Positions 7,821 through 16,774 of a DNA stretch of 26,306 nucleotides are shown here, one piece after another; the first letter of the stretch is position 1; the number at the start of each line of letters is the position of its first letter. The stretch is taken from NCBI GenBank assembly GCA_934512155.1, contig CAKSWS010000022.1, positions 1-26,306 on the forward strand. Direction: 5' to 3'. Made by a program: the position numbers and the translations under genes. The notes beneath the pieces were generated by a model. The model ran no database searches and was not told the origin of the DNA. It saw nothing but the letters and a program-made list of their open reading frames with translations. The stretch is from an uncultured Eubacterium sp. GTDB taxonomy: Bacteria > Bacillota > Clostridia > Oscillospirales > Acutalibacteraceae.

Positions 7821-8873
7821 ATGATTAAAAGAAGAGAAAGCAAAAAAATTAAGTTAGGAAACACATATATCGGCGGCGATGCTCCAATTCTTGTTCAGTC
7901 AATGCTTAATATTCCTGCCGATAACATTGAAGGTTCGGTTAATCAGGCAAAAGAACTTGCGGCAGCAGGTTGCCAAGTAATCAGGTTTGCCATTCCAAAT
8001 GAAAAAGCACTTGATTTAATTGAGCCTATAAAAGAGGCTGTGGATATTCCTCTTGTTGCGGATATTCATTTCGATTACAGACTTGCGCTTGGCGCCGCAG
8101 AAAGAGGAATTGATAAAATAAGAATTAATCCCGGCAATATTGGTGATGAATCAAGAGTTAAAGCGGTTGCAGATATTTGTAAGCAAAAGCAAATACCTAT
8201 CAGAATCGGTGTTAACAGCGGAAGTCTTGAAAAAGATATTCTTGCAAAATACGGTTCTCCCACTCCGGAGGCAATGGTGGAGTCTGCTTTGTTTCATGCT
8301 TCCTTGCTGGAAAAATTTGATTTTGAAGATATTGTTATTTCTATTAAATCTTCAAATGTTGTTACTATGATAAATGCTTATGAGCTTGCTGCAGAAAAAT
8401 GCAATTATCCTCTTCATTTAGGCGTAACAGAGGCAGGCACAGAAAGAATGGGAATTATTAAATCGTCTGTCGGCATAGGTTCTTTGCTTGCCAAGGGCAT
8501 TGGCGATACTATTCGTGTAAGTCTTTCCGATACACCTGTTAAAGAAGTTTTTGCCGCATTTGATATTCTTAAAGCAGTCGGCTTGAAAAACGATTGCCCG
8601 TATTTGATTTCCTGCCCAACATGCGGTAGAACAAAAATTGATTTAATCGGCTTGGCAAAGCAGGTTGAAGAAAGGTTAAAAGATTGTAAAAAACCTATTA
8701 AGGTTGCGGTTATGGGCTGTATTGTTAACGGACCCGGCGAGGCAAAAGAGGCAGATATAGGAATTGCAGGCGGTGACGGAAACGGACTTATATTTAAAAA
8801 AGGTGAAATTTTAAGAAAAGTGCCTGAAGATGAATTGCTTGATGAATTGATGAAAGAGATAGATAAATTATAA
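7821..8873 (+). CDS. ispG: 4-hydroxy-3-methylbut-2-enyl diphosphate synthase (IspG/GcpE)
   Basis: Iron-sulfur enzyme of the MEP pathway that reduces MEcPP to HMBPP. The start at 7821 follows AGGTGG (7810-7815); upstream in-frame TTG and GTG codons lack such a site. The product is 350 residues, the short bacterial form. The N-terminal TIM barrel includes PILVQSMLN, ADIHFDYRLAL and IRINPGNIG. The C-terminal cluster domain shows three candidate 4Fe-4S cysteines, two in SCPTCGRTKIDL and one in VMGCIVNGPGEAKEADIG. The stop codon overlaps the polC start by one base (TAATG), implying translational coupling. Confidence 0.97.
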   Translation: MIKRRESKKIKLGNTYIGGDAPILVQSMLNIPADNIEGSVNQAKELAAAGCQVIRFAIPNEKALDLIEPIKEAVDIPLVADIHFDYRLALGAAERGIDKIRINPGNIGDESRVKAVADICKQKQIPIRIGVNSGSLEKDILAKYGSPTPEAMVESALFHASLLEKFDFEDIVISIKSSNVVTMINAYELAAEKCNYPLHLGVTEAGTERMGIIKSSVGIGSLLAKGIGDTIRVSLSDTPVKEVFAAFDILKAVGLKNDCPYLISCPTCGRTKIDLIGLAKQVEERLKDCKKPIKVAVMGCIVNGPGEAKEADIGIAGGDGNGLIFKKGEILRKVPEDELLDELMKEIDKL

Positions 8874-11800
8874 TGAATTTGTTTAAAGAATATTTTTCGG
8901 ATTATGTAGATAATTTTCCCCTTTCAAGTTTGGGAAACGGTGAAATTATCCGTTTTGCAATCAGAAAAGAGGAAAGAGAACTTATTGTTGTTTTAAATCT
9001 CGGTGAATTGGTGGATTATTCCGTGTTTGCCGCCGCACAGGAAAATTTAAAGGCAAATATGAATTTGAAAAAAGCAACAATCAAGCCACGTTACATAAGC
9101 GAACTTTTTGAAACTTCATATTTCGGCAGTATTGTTGAGTTTGTTAAAAAGCAAAATTCAGCTGCAAACGGATTTTTTGATGATGCCGATGTTGAAGTTA
9201 ATAATAATGAATTAACCGTTTACTTAAAAAAAGGCGGAAAAGATATTTTACTTGCCCAAAAGGTAAACGAGGATATAGAAAATGTAATACTTGATTTATT
9301 TGGCATTTCTTTCAAAATTTCTTTTGTGGAAACACAGGCTTTTGATATTGAAGAGGCTGTTAAAGAGGTTGTTGCACAAAAAAATGCACAGGAAGAACAG
9401 GCTAAAGCAGAGCATGCAAAAAATATTAAACACACACTTTTGGGCGATTTGCCTATTTATGAAGATACACAAAAAATTATTTTCGGCAGAAGTATTCGTG
9501 AAAAGCCTAAGCCGATGAATCAAGTGCAAATAGACGACGGCATTATTACCGTTTGGGGAGATATTCTTAAAACAGATGTAAGAGATACCAAAAGGGGCGA
9601 CAGCAAAATTTTTTCTTTTGATATTTCGGATTACACATCGTCGTTAACATGTAAAATGTTTGACAGTAACAAGGTTATTGAACCCGTTATTGATAAAATT
9701 GCAAATGCAAAAACGCTTATAGTAAGCGGTGGCTACCAGTATGATAAATTTGCAAACGAATATGTTTTAAGACCAAACAGCATTGCAACGGTTTTAAAAG
9801 CCGAAAAGGAAGACAATGCACCGGAAAAAAGAATAGAACTTCATATGCATACCTCTTTGTCTGAAATGGACGGAATTTCTTCTCCTAAATCACTTGTTAA
9901 TCAGGCAATAAAATGGGGGCATAAGGCTGTTGCAATTACAGATCACGGTGTTGTTCAGGCTTTGCCGGAGGCATATGCAGCAGCAAAAGGTAAAATTAAA
10001 CTCATTTTGGGAATGGAGGGCTATTTGGTTGATGACACCAAGTATCCCGATTTCATGAATATGAAATTAAATCAATTTAAACGTCATCATATTATCTTTC
10101 TTGTTAAGGAAGATACATCTATGGATGAATCTATTCCTAAGGAAGAAAGAAAATACGGCAGAAAAAATCTTTATGAACTTATTTCTGCATCAAATGTTAA
10201 ATATTTTAAAAACAGACCGCTTGTTCCCAAATCTCTTCTTGCTCAAAAAAGGGCAGGTATTATTGTTGGTTCGGCTTGTGAACAGGGCGAAGTTTATCAA
10301 GCAATATTAGAGGGCGTAAGTGATGAAGAACTTGAAAAAATTGCTTCATTTTATGATTACCTTGAAATTCAGCCAAACGGTAACAATGAATTTATGCTCA
10401 GAACAAGTAATCAGGAATACGTGCTTAATAAGCGTGGCGAAGAAAAGAAAAACGTTTATTGGCGAGTTAATTCGGAAGAAGATTTAATTGATATAAATAA
10501 AAAAATCATTTCCGTTGCGGATAAATTGGGCAAACTTACCGTTGCCACCGGCGACGTACACTTTTTAAGTGAAAAAGATGCTAAATTCAGGGCTATTATT
10601 ATGGCGTCAAAAGGTTTTGATGATGCCGATAATCAGGCGCCGCTGTACTTTAAAACTACTGATGAAATGCTTGCCGATTTTGCATGGGCCGGGGATAGAG
10701 CAAAGGAATTTGTTGTAGACAATCCGCAAAAAATTGCCGACAGCATTATGGATGATATTCCGCCAATTCCTCCCGGAACGTTCCAACCGCATATTGACGG
10801 TGCAAATGAGGAACTTACGGAAAAATGTTGGAAAAGAGCAAAAGAATTGTACGGCGATCCTGTGCCGGAATATGTTGCTTCAAGACTTCAAAGAGAGCTT
10901 GATTCAATTATTGGGCATGGCTTTGGCGTTCTTTATGTTATTGCAAAGCGCCTTGTTGAGGAAAGTGAAAGAAACGGCTATCTTGTAGGTTCAAGAGGTT
11001 CTGTAGGTTCTTCTTTTGCCGCTCATATGGGCGGTATCTCAGAGGTTAATCCTCTTGCACCTCACTACTATTGCAAAAAATGCAAACACAGCGAATTTTT
11101 CTTAAACGGCGAATACGGTTCGGGATTTGATTTACCGCCTAAAAATTGCCCTAATTGTAATATTCCTATGAAAAGGGACGGCCATGAAATTCCCTTTGAA
11201 ACCTTCCTTGGATTTGACGGCGATAAAGAGCCTGATATTGACCTTAATTTCAGCGGTGAATATCAATCTCGTTCTCACAGATACACAGAAGAATTGTTTG
11301 GTAAAGAGTATGTGTTTAAAGCAGGAACAATGGCAACAGTTGCGGATAAAACCGCTTACGGTTATGTTAAAAAGTACCTCGAAGAAAGAGGACTTAAAGT
11401 AACCCGTGCAGAAGAGGACAGGCTTACCGTTGGCTGCACGGGTATTAAAAGAACAACCGGTCAGCACCCGGGGGGTATGGTTGTTGTGCCGGATAAATAC
11501 ACGGTTGAAGATTTTACTCCTATTCAATATCCTTCAAACGATGAAAAGAAAGGCACTTACACAACTCACTTTGACTTTAAAAACTCTCTTCACGATACAC
11601 TTTTAAAGCTTGATGAGCTTGGTCATGATAATCCTACACTTTATAAATATCTTGAAGATTCTACAGGTATTCCTGTTATGGAAGTTGATTTGTCAGATCC
11701 TAAATTGTATCAGCTTATCACTTCTACAGAGCCTATAGGTGTTTCTCCCGAAGATATTGATTGTTCAACAGGCACTCTTGCCATTCCTGAAATGGGTACA

Positions 11801-12709
11801 CCGTTTGTAATTGGTATGCTTGAAGAAGCAAAGCCAAAAACATTTGCCGATTTGCTTCAAATTTCAGGTCTTTCTCATGGTACGGATGTTTGGCTTGGAA
11901 ATGCACAAGAACTTATTGATAACGGCACCTGCACAATTTCTCAGGTTATCGGCTGCCGTGATGATATTATGACCTACCTTATTCATAAAACCGAAAAATA
12001 TGAAAAGGAAACAGGCAAGGAATCGCCTCTTTCAAAAAAAGATTGCTTTAAGATTATGGAATATACCCGTAAAGGTAAAGCACCAAAGGAATTGCCTCCT
12101 TATGAGCAGGCAATGAAAACCGTAGGTGTTGAACAGTGGTATATTGATTCTTGTTATAAAATTAAATATATGTTCCCTAAGGCGCATGCTGCGGCTTATG
12201 TTATTGCCGCTCTTCGCCTTGCTTGGTATAAAATATATTATCCTCTTGATTTTTATGCGGCATACTTTACTGTTCGAGGCGGCGCTATTGATGCAGTTTC
12301 CGCAGTGGCAGGTAAGGATGCGGTAAAAGCAAAAATGCTTGAATATCAGGAAAAGAAAAAAGCCGGCGGCGTTACGGCAAAAGACGATTCAACTTATGTT
12401 GTAAACCAAATTGTTATTGAAATGCTTGCAAGGGGGATTGAATTTTTACCTGTTGATATTTATAAGTCAGATGCAAGAATTTATAAAATTGAAAACGGAA
12501 AAATTCGTTTGCCTTTCGGTGCCATTGACGGTATTGGTGAAAATGCGGCAAAAGCAATAGCACAGGCAAAGGATGACGGAAACGGTGAATTTATATCTTA
12601 TGACGATTTAATGGCACGTGCCGGAATAGGCGGAAGTGTTGTTGACGCTCTTAAAGAAGCAGGTGCGTTGGGAGATATGCCGGAATCAAGTCAAATTTCG
12701 TTGTTTTGA
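8873..12709 (+). CDS. polC: DNA polymerase III PolC-type alpha subunit, lacking the exonuclease domain
   Basis: Replicative polymerase of low-GC Gram-positive bacteria. The product has 1278 residues, whereas typical PolC is about 1430-1470. Order: N-terminal domain (1-210); OB fold (~215-310, with ITVWGDILKTDVRD); PHP domain from ~320 (ELHMHTSLSEMDG, AITDHGVVQ, GMEGYLVDD, then RHHIIFLVKE, GSACEQGE and TGDVHFL); zinc ribbon from ~734 (CKKC ... CPNC); palm with PDIDLNFSGEY (catalytic Asp788 and Asp790) and KRTTGQHPGGM; then MFPKAHAAAY; and a C-terminal clamp-binding QISLF. In typical PolC a DnaQ-like exonuclease (motif D-x-E-T-T-G) splits the PHP domain after the segment matching GYLVDD; here the PHP domain runs straight on near residue 385-405 and no such motif exists. 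The start overlaps the ispG stop. Polymerase function looks intact; built-in proofreading is absent. Confidence 0.95.
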   Translation: MNLFKEYFSDYVDNFPLSSLGNGEIIRFAIRKEERELIVVLNLGELVDYSVFAAAQENLKANMNLKKATIKPRYISELFETSYFGSIVEFVKKQNSAANGFFDDADVEVNNNELTVYLKKGGKDILLAQKVNEDIENVILDLFGISFKISFVETQAFDIEEAVKEVVAQKNAQEEQAKAEHAKNIKHTLLGDLPIYEDTQKIIFGRSIREKPKPMNQVQIDDGIITVWGDILKTDVRDTKRGDSKIFSFDISDYTSSLTCKMFDSNKVIEPVIDKIANAKTLIVSGGYQYDKFANEYVLRPNSIATVLKAEKEDNAPEKRIELHMHTSLSEMDGISSPKSLVNQAIKWGHKAVAITDHGVVQALPEAYAAAKGKIKLILGMEGYLVDDTKYPDFMNMKLNQFKRHHIIFLVKEDTSMDESIPKEERKYGRKNLYELISASNVKYFKNRPLVPKSLLAQKRAGIIVGSACEQGEVYQAILEGVSDEELEKIASFYDYLEIQPNGNNEFMLRTSNQEYVLNKRGEEKKNVYWRVNSEEDLIDINKKIISVADKLGKLTVATGDVHFLSEKDAKFRAIIMASKGFDDADNQAPLYFKTTDEMLADFAWAGDRAKEFVVDNPQKIADSIMDDIPPIPPGTFQPHIDGANEELTEKCWKRAKELYGDPVPEYVASRLQRELDSIIGHGFGVLYVIAKRLVEESERNGYLVGSRGSVGSSFAAHMGGISEVNPLAPHYYCKKCKHSEFFLNGEYGSGFDLPPKNCPNCNIPMKRDGHEIPFETFLGFDGDKEPDIDLNFSGEYQSRSHRYTEELFGKEYVFKAGTMATVADKTAYGYVKKYLEERGLKVTRAEEDRLTVGCTGIKRTTGQHPGGMVVVPDKYTVEDFTPIQYPSNDEKKGTYTTHFDFKNSLHDTLLKLDELGHDNPTLYKYLEDSTGIPVMEVDLSDPKLYQLITSTEPIGVSPEDIDCSTGTLAIPEMGTPFVIGMLEEAKPKTFADLLQISGLSHGTDVWLGNAQELIDNGTCTISQVIGCRDDIMTYLIHKTEKYEKETGKESPLSKKDCFKIMEYTRKGKAPKELPPYEQAMKTVGVEQWYIDSCYKIKYMFPKAHAAAYVIAALRLAWYKIYYPLDFYAAYFTVRGGAIDAVSAVAGKDAVKAKMLEYQEKKKAGGVTAKDDSTYVVNQIVIEMLARGIEFLPVDIYKSDARIYKIENGKIRLPFGAIDGIGENAAKAIAQAKDDGNGEFISYDDLMARAGIGGSVVDALKEAGALGDMPESSQISLF

Positions 12710-12723
12710 TTTTAAGTTTTGTA

Positions 12724-12752
12724 TTGACATATTTAATTTAATGTGTTAGCAT
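12724..12752 (+). promoter_or_regulatory. Promoter of the histidine operon (extended -10)
   Basis: A consensus TTGACA (12724-12729), a 17-base spacer and TAGCAT (12747-12752) preceded by TGT (an extended -10 TGn). The start of transcription would be near 12759, giving a leader of only about 35 bases before hisZG. That leaves no room for a T-box or attenuator, so control is more likely by a DNA-binding repressor. Confidence 0.75.
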
Positions 12753-12773
12753 ATTACCACATTAGCACGCTAA
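12746..12773 (+). promoter_or_regulatory. Candidate operator: TTAGC direct and inverted repeats at the his promoter
   Basis: A palindrome, TTAGC-AC-GCTAA (12762-12773), lies just after the predicted transcription start. Another TTAGCA (12746-12751) overlaps the -10 box, 16 bases upstream of the first. The placement suits a repressor. TrpR-family HisR/YerC proteins are known regulators of his genes in Firmicutes and are a candidate; the assignment is inference. Confidence 0.45.
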
Positions 12774-12792
12774 AGCGAAAGAGGTATGAATT

Positions 12793-14403
12793 ATGAAACG
12801 TTATGCAAAGCTTACTCCTCAGGGAAGCAGAGATTTGCTTTTTGAAGAATGTGATGACAGAAAGAACATTGAAACTGTTTTGTCTTCGCTTTATAAAGAA
12901 AATAATTATCGTAAAGTTATTACTCCTACTATTGAATATTTTGATGTGTTTGACAGTGATAATATAGGCATTGAAGCTGAAGAAATGTATAAACTCACAG
13001 ACAGCTACGGCAGAACAACCGTTCTTCGCCCGGATAATACAATGCCTATTGCCCGCCTTGTTGCTACAAGACTTACAAAAAACGATTTTCCCGTTAGGTT
13101 ATACTATAATCAGAATATTTTTGTAAGAAATAAGGCACTTGCCGGCAGAACAGATGAAATTGCTCAAAGCGGTATTGAGTTTATCGGCGACGGTTCTCTT
13201 GAAGCCGATTTAGAAGTTCTTTCAATGGCTGTTGAAGCGTTGAAAAGAGTTAATCTTAATTTTAAAATTGAAATCGGTCATGCCGGATTTTTTAATGCCG
13301 TTTTAAATAATATGAATATTACCAAAACGGAAAAAGCAGATATATGCAAACTTACAGAGGGAAAAAATTATTCCGCTTTAGGTGATTTACTTAATAAAAT
13401 AGGCGATACTGCAGAAACAGCCGTACTTCATAAACTTCCGCGTCTTTTTGGCGGAATTGAGGTGCTGGAAGTTGCTAAAGAACTTTATAAAAATGATGAT
13501 GCAAATAAAGCACTTGATTATATTAAAACAGTTTATGGAAAGCTTGTTGATATGGGCATGGAAAACAGTGTAATGATAGATTTGGGGCTTGTCAATAGGT
13601 CAAATTATTACACAGGCATTATTTTTCGTGGCTATGCGCAGGGTTCGGGATTAACAATTCTTTCCGGCGGCAGATATGATAATCTTATAGGTGAATTCGG
13701 CACAGATGCTCCGGCAGTAGGTTTTGGCGTTAATGTTACTGCGTTAACAAACGCAGTTAACGAAACAATAAATGTTGAGCGCCCAATCAGAATTGCATTA
13801 ACAAAGGGCAGGCTTGAAAAAAGCTCTGTATCCTTGTTTAAAAAAATGGGCATTGATACAAGTGAACTTGAAAATAAAGGCAGAAGGCTTATTCTTCCTA
13901 TAGGAAAATATGAGGCTGTTTTGTCAAAAGCGCCGGATGTTATAACTTATGTTGAACATGGTGTTTGCGACATTGGCGTGGTAGGCAAAGATACTATTGT
14001 TGAACACGGTAATTCTTTTTATGAAGTTATTGATTTAAATATAGGTAAATGCAGGTTTGCTCTTGCATGTCCTAAAGGAACAGATTTCTTTTCCGGTCAT
14101 AAGCGTAAAACAGTTGCTTCAAAATATCCAAAGGTTGCCAAAGAATTTTTCAAATCAAAGGGTATGGATGTTGATATAATTAAAATAGAGGGCAGTGTGG
14201 AATTAGCACCGCTTCTCGGTTTGGCAGACGGAATTGTTGATATTGTTGAAACAGGCTCAACTTTAAAAGAAAATGGGCTTGAGGTTGTGGAGGAAATTTT
14301 GCCTATTTCAGCAAGAGTAATTGTTAATATGGCTTCAATGAAGTTAAGAAAAGATGAAATTGAAACTTTTCTTGCAGATATGGAAAAAGCAAGTAAGGCA
14401 TGA
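12793..14403 (+). CDS. hisZG: HisZ-HisG fusion: ATP phosphoribosyltransferase, regulatory plus catalytic
   Basis: A single 536-residue protein carrying both parts of the first enzyme of histidine synthesis (ATP + PRPP to phosphoribosyl-ATP). Residues ~1-325 are HisZ, a histidyl-tRNA-synthetase-like regulatory subunit, with LRPDNTMPIARL (class II motif 2 region), YYNQNIFVRNKALAGRTDE and GGRYDNLIGEFG followed by APAVGFG. Residues ~331-536 are short-form HisG, with RIALTKGRL, DIGVVGKDTIVEHG and the PRPP-binding signature ELAPLLGLADGIVDIVETGS. The linker is about ten residues and the frame is continuous. In most bacteria with short HisG the two are separate chains that assemble as an octamer, so this fusion would enforce equal amounts. 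The start follows AAAGAGGT at a normal distance. It is first in the his operon. Confidence 0.93.
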   Translation: MKRYAKLTPQGSRDLLFEECDDRKNIETVLSSLYKENNYRKVITPTIEYFDVFDSDNIGIEAEEMYKLTDSYGRTTVLRPDNTMPIARLVATRLTKNDFPVRLYYNQNIFVRNKALAGRTDEIAQSGIEFIGDGSLEADLEVLSMAVEALKRVNLNFKIEIGHAGFFNAVLNNMNITKTEKADICKLTEGKNYSALGDLLNKIGDTAETAVLHKLPRLFGGIEVLEVAKELYKNDDANKALDYIKTVYGKLVDMGMENSVMIDLGLVNRSNYYTGIIFRGYAQGSGLTILSGGRYDNLIGEFGTDAPAVGFGVNVTALTNAVNETINVERPIRIALTKGRLEKSSVSLFKKMGIDTSELENKGRRLILPIGKYEAVLSKAPDVITYVEHGVCDIGVVGKDTIVEHGNSFYEVIDLNIGKCRFALACPKGTDFFSGHKRKTVASKYPKVAKEFFKSKGMDVDIIKIEGSVELAPLLGLADGIVDIVETGSTLKENGLEVVEEILPISARVIVNMASMKLRKDEIETFLADMEKASKA

Positions 14404-14411
14404 GGTTGAAT

Positions 14412-15692
14412 ATGAAAATAACAAAGGCAAACGGTAAAACCGAATACGAACTTATTAAAAATCTTAAATTAAGAAACGGCGAAACAGATAAAAAAATTGT
14501 AGATATAGTTACATCAATTATAGACGGAGTAAAACAAGGCGGTGATGAAGCCGTTAGGGAATATACCGTAAGGTTTGACGGTGCAATGCCTAAAAAAACA
14601 ATAATTGAAAAAGACGAGCTTCAGCAATATTTGGATATGGTTGATGATGATTTTAAAAAGGCTGTTACAGACGCTAAAAATAATATTTATGATTTTCATC
14701 AAAGACAAGCTCAACAAAGTTGGATGACAACCAAGGAAAGCGGCGTAATTATGGGCCAGCGAATTCGTGGCTTACACAGAGTGGGAATTTATGTTCCCGG
14801 CGGTACCGCTGCTTATCCAAGTTCTGTTTTAATGAATGCAATTCCTGCAAAAATCGCAGGAGTTAAGGAAATTATTATGGTAACACCTCCGTCTAAAGAC
14901 GGTTCGCCTAATCCAAATATTATGGCAGCTGCCGCAGTTGCGGGTGTTGATAAGGTGTTCCTTTGCGGCGGTGCTCAGGCTGTTGCCGCCCTTGCTTTCG
15001 GAACGGAAAAAATCCCTAAAGTTGATAAAATTGTAGGTCCGGGAAATATCTTTGTTGCCACAGCTAAAAAATTGCTTTACGGTGTGGTTGATATAGATAT
15101 GGTGGCAGGACCGTCGGAAATATTAATTGTTGCAGATAAAACTGCAAAGCCGTCTTTTCTTGCCGCAGATTTAATGAGTCAGGCAGAGCATGACAAAATG
15201 GCTTCGGCAATTCTTTTAACAACATCGGAAACAATCGCAAAGGCAACCGTTAAAGAAATTGAGAAGCAAATAAAGTATCTTGAACGTCAAAATATTATTG
15301 AACAATCTTTAAATGATTACGGCGAAATTATTGTGTGCGAGAATTTAAATCAGGCAATAGAATTTGCAAATGAACTTGCACCCGAGCATTTGGAACTTTG
15401 TGTGGAAGAACCTCTTAAATATGTTGGTATGATTGACAATGCCGGTTCCGTATTTTTAGGCAATTGGTCGCCGGAACCCTTGGGCGATTATTTTGCAGGT
15501 CCAAACCATGTGCTTCCCACAAGCGGCACGGCAAGATTTTTCAGTCCTTTGTCTGTAGACAGTTTTGTTAAAAAATCTTCATTTATTTATTATACGGAAG
15601 AGGAACTTGCAAAAGCAAAGGATGAAATAATTACTTTGGCTGATACGGAAGGCTTAACTGCTCATGCAAACAGCATAAAGGTAAGATTCTAA
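14412..15692 (+). CDS. hisD: Histidinol dehydrogenase (HisD)
   Basis: Catalyses the last two steps of histidine synthesis, L-histidinol to L-histidine with two NAD+, using zinc. The start at 14412 is preferred: GAGG (14402-14405), overlapping the hisZG stop, is 6 bases upstream. A second ATG at 14400 overlaps that stop as ATGA and is a possible alternative. The product is 426 residues, the normal size. Motifs: VGIYVPGGTAAYPSSVLMN, VFLCGGAQAVAALAFGTE, KIVGPGNIFVATAKK, MVAGPSEILIVAD, LMSQAEHD (zinc), ELAPEHLEL (catalytic Glu-His) and AGPNHVLPTSGTARFFSPLS. Only one base separates it from the next gene. Confidence 0.96.
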   Translation: MKITKANGKTEYELIKNLKLRNGETDKKIVDIVTSIIDGVKQGGDEAVREYTVRFDGAMPKKTIIEKDELQQYLDMVDDDFKKAVTDAKNNIYDFHQRQAQQSWMTTKESGVIMGQRIRGLHRVGIYVPGGTAAYPSSVLMNAIPAKIAGVKEIIMVTPPSKDGSPNPNIMAAAAVAGVDKVFLCGGAQAVAALAFGTEKIPKVDKIVGPGNIFVATAKKLLYGVVDIDMVAGPSEILIVADKTAKPSFLAADLMSQAEHDKMASAILLTTSETIAKATVKEIEKQIKYLERQNIIEQSLNDYGEIIVCENLNQAIEFANELAPEHLELCVEEPLKYVGMIDNAGSVFLGNWSPEPLGDYFAGPNHVLPTSGTARFFSPLSVDSFVKKSSFIYYTEEELAKAKDEIITLADTEGLTAHANSIKVRF

Positions 15693-15693
15693 T

Positions 15694-16773
15694 ATGAAAT
15701 CAAAAATTAAGGCGCTGCTGCTTGTTATATTAATTCTGTTTTCATTTACTGCCTGTTCGGCAAATATTTCGCAAAATACCGTTGAAGAAACAACGGCGGC
15801 ACAAATTGAAAATAATAATGATTTAATTGTACATTTTATTGATGTGGGTCAAGGCGACAGCGAATTTATTCAGTTTCCAAACGGCACCAATATGCTTATT
15901 GACGCAGGCGAAACCGATAAAGGTCAGGTTGTTTGCGATTATTTAAAAACTCTTGGTGTAAATACAATTAATTATATTGTTGCCACTCATCCTCATTCGG
16001 ACCATATAGGTGGTTTTGGTGATGTGTTTGATAATTTTAATGTTCAAACGGTTTATATGCCAAATGCCGTTTCATCTTCATATTGTTTTGAAACATTGCT
16101 TGATAAAACAGAGGCACAGGGATGTAAAACCATTCAGGCAAAAAGCGGCGTATCTGTTATAAATGAAAACAGCTTAACAGCGTCTTTTCTTTCACCTATA
16201 GATGATGAGTATGACGAGTTAAACGATTATTCAGCTGTTTTAAAAATCAGTTATGGCGAAACGTCCTTTTTGTTTATGGGCGATGCCGAATCGCTTGTGG
16301 AAAATGAAATAAAATCCAATGTTTCGGCGGATGTTATAAAAGTAGGACATCACGGCTCTAAAACTTCGTCAAGTGAGGATTTTGTAAATCGTGTACACCC
16401 TAAATATGCCGTTTTTGAAGTTGGCAGTGATAACTCATACGGTCATCCTGTTTCTTCCGTTGTTGAACGGTATAAAAATGTTGGAGCAGAAATTTTAAGA
16501 ACCGATAAAAACGGAAATATTGTAATTACTTCTAACGGAAAAAATATAAACGTTTCCGTCAGTGAAGATAAAAATGTAAATTCAAATGACATCGCACAAA
16601 CAACAAGTGAATATAAATGGGTTTTAAATAAAAAATCCAAAAAAATTCATTATCCAAGTTGCGGTTCTTTAAGTAATACAAAGGATGAAAACAAGGAATA
16701 TTCAAACGAAAGCATAGTGAATCTTGAAAAAAGCGGATATACTTGTTGTAAATCCTGCAACCCAAGTGAGTAA
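15694..16773 (+). CDS. Lipoprotein with ComEC-like metallo-beta-lactamase and C-terminal Cys-rich domain
   Basis: Predicted exported lipoprotein of 359 residues. A hydrophobic signal ends in FTAC, placing the lipid-modified Cys at residue 21, although the -3 residue is Phe rather than the usual Leu. Residues ~45-300 are a metallo-beta-lactamase domain of the ComEC/Rec2 C-terminal type: HFIDVGQGDSEFIQ, NMLIDAGE, the metal motif THPHSDHIGG, FMGDAE, and VIKVGHHGSKTSSSEDFV. Residues ~312-359 (KWVLNKKSKKIHYPSCGSL ... YTCCKSCNP) resemble the Ada-type zinc-binding module often appended to such proteins. The reaction is unknown; related domains act on nucleic acid or phosphodiesters. It lies within the his operon, one base after hisD and one base before a DUF3006 gene, so it is co-transcribed with histidine synthesis although no metabolic link is evident. 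Confidence 0.85.
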   Translation: MKSKIKALLLVILILFSFTACSANISQNTVEETTAAQIENNNDLIVHFIDVGQGDSEFIQFPNGTNMLIDAGETDKGQVVCDYLKTLGVNTINYIVATHPHSDHIGGFGDVFDNFNVQTVYMPNAVSSSYCFETLLDKTEAQGCKTIQAKSGVSVINENSLTASFLSPIDDEYDELNDYSAVLKISYGETSFLFMGDAESLVENEIKSNVSADVIKVGHHGSKTSSSEDFVNRVHPKYAVFEVGSDNSYGHPVSSVVERYKNVGAEILRTDKNGNIVITSNGKNINVSVSEDKNVNSNDIAQTTSEYKWVLNKKSKKIHYPSCGSLSNTKDENKEYSNESIVNLEKSGYTCCKSCNPSE

Positions 16774-16774
16774 T

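Noticed and set aside
8873..12709. Classification of the polymerase as DnaE because it lacks the exonuclease
   Set aside because: The N-terminal OB fold before PHP, the CxxC zinc ribbon, the PDIDLNFSGEY context and the C-terminal QISLF are PolC features.
12710..12792. T-box or his attenuator leader before hisZG
   Set aside because: The predicted leader is about 35 bases, with no room for a T-box stem or a His-codon leader peptide.
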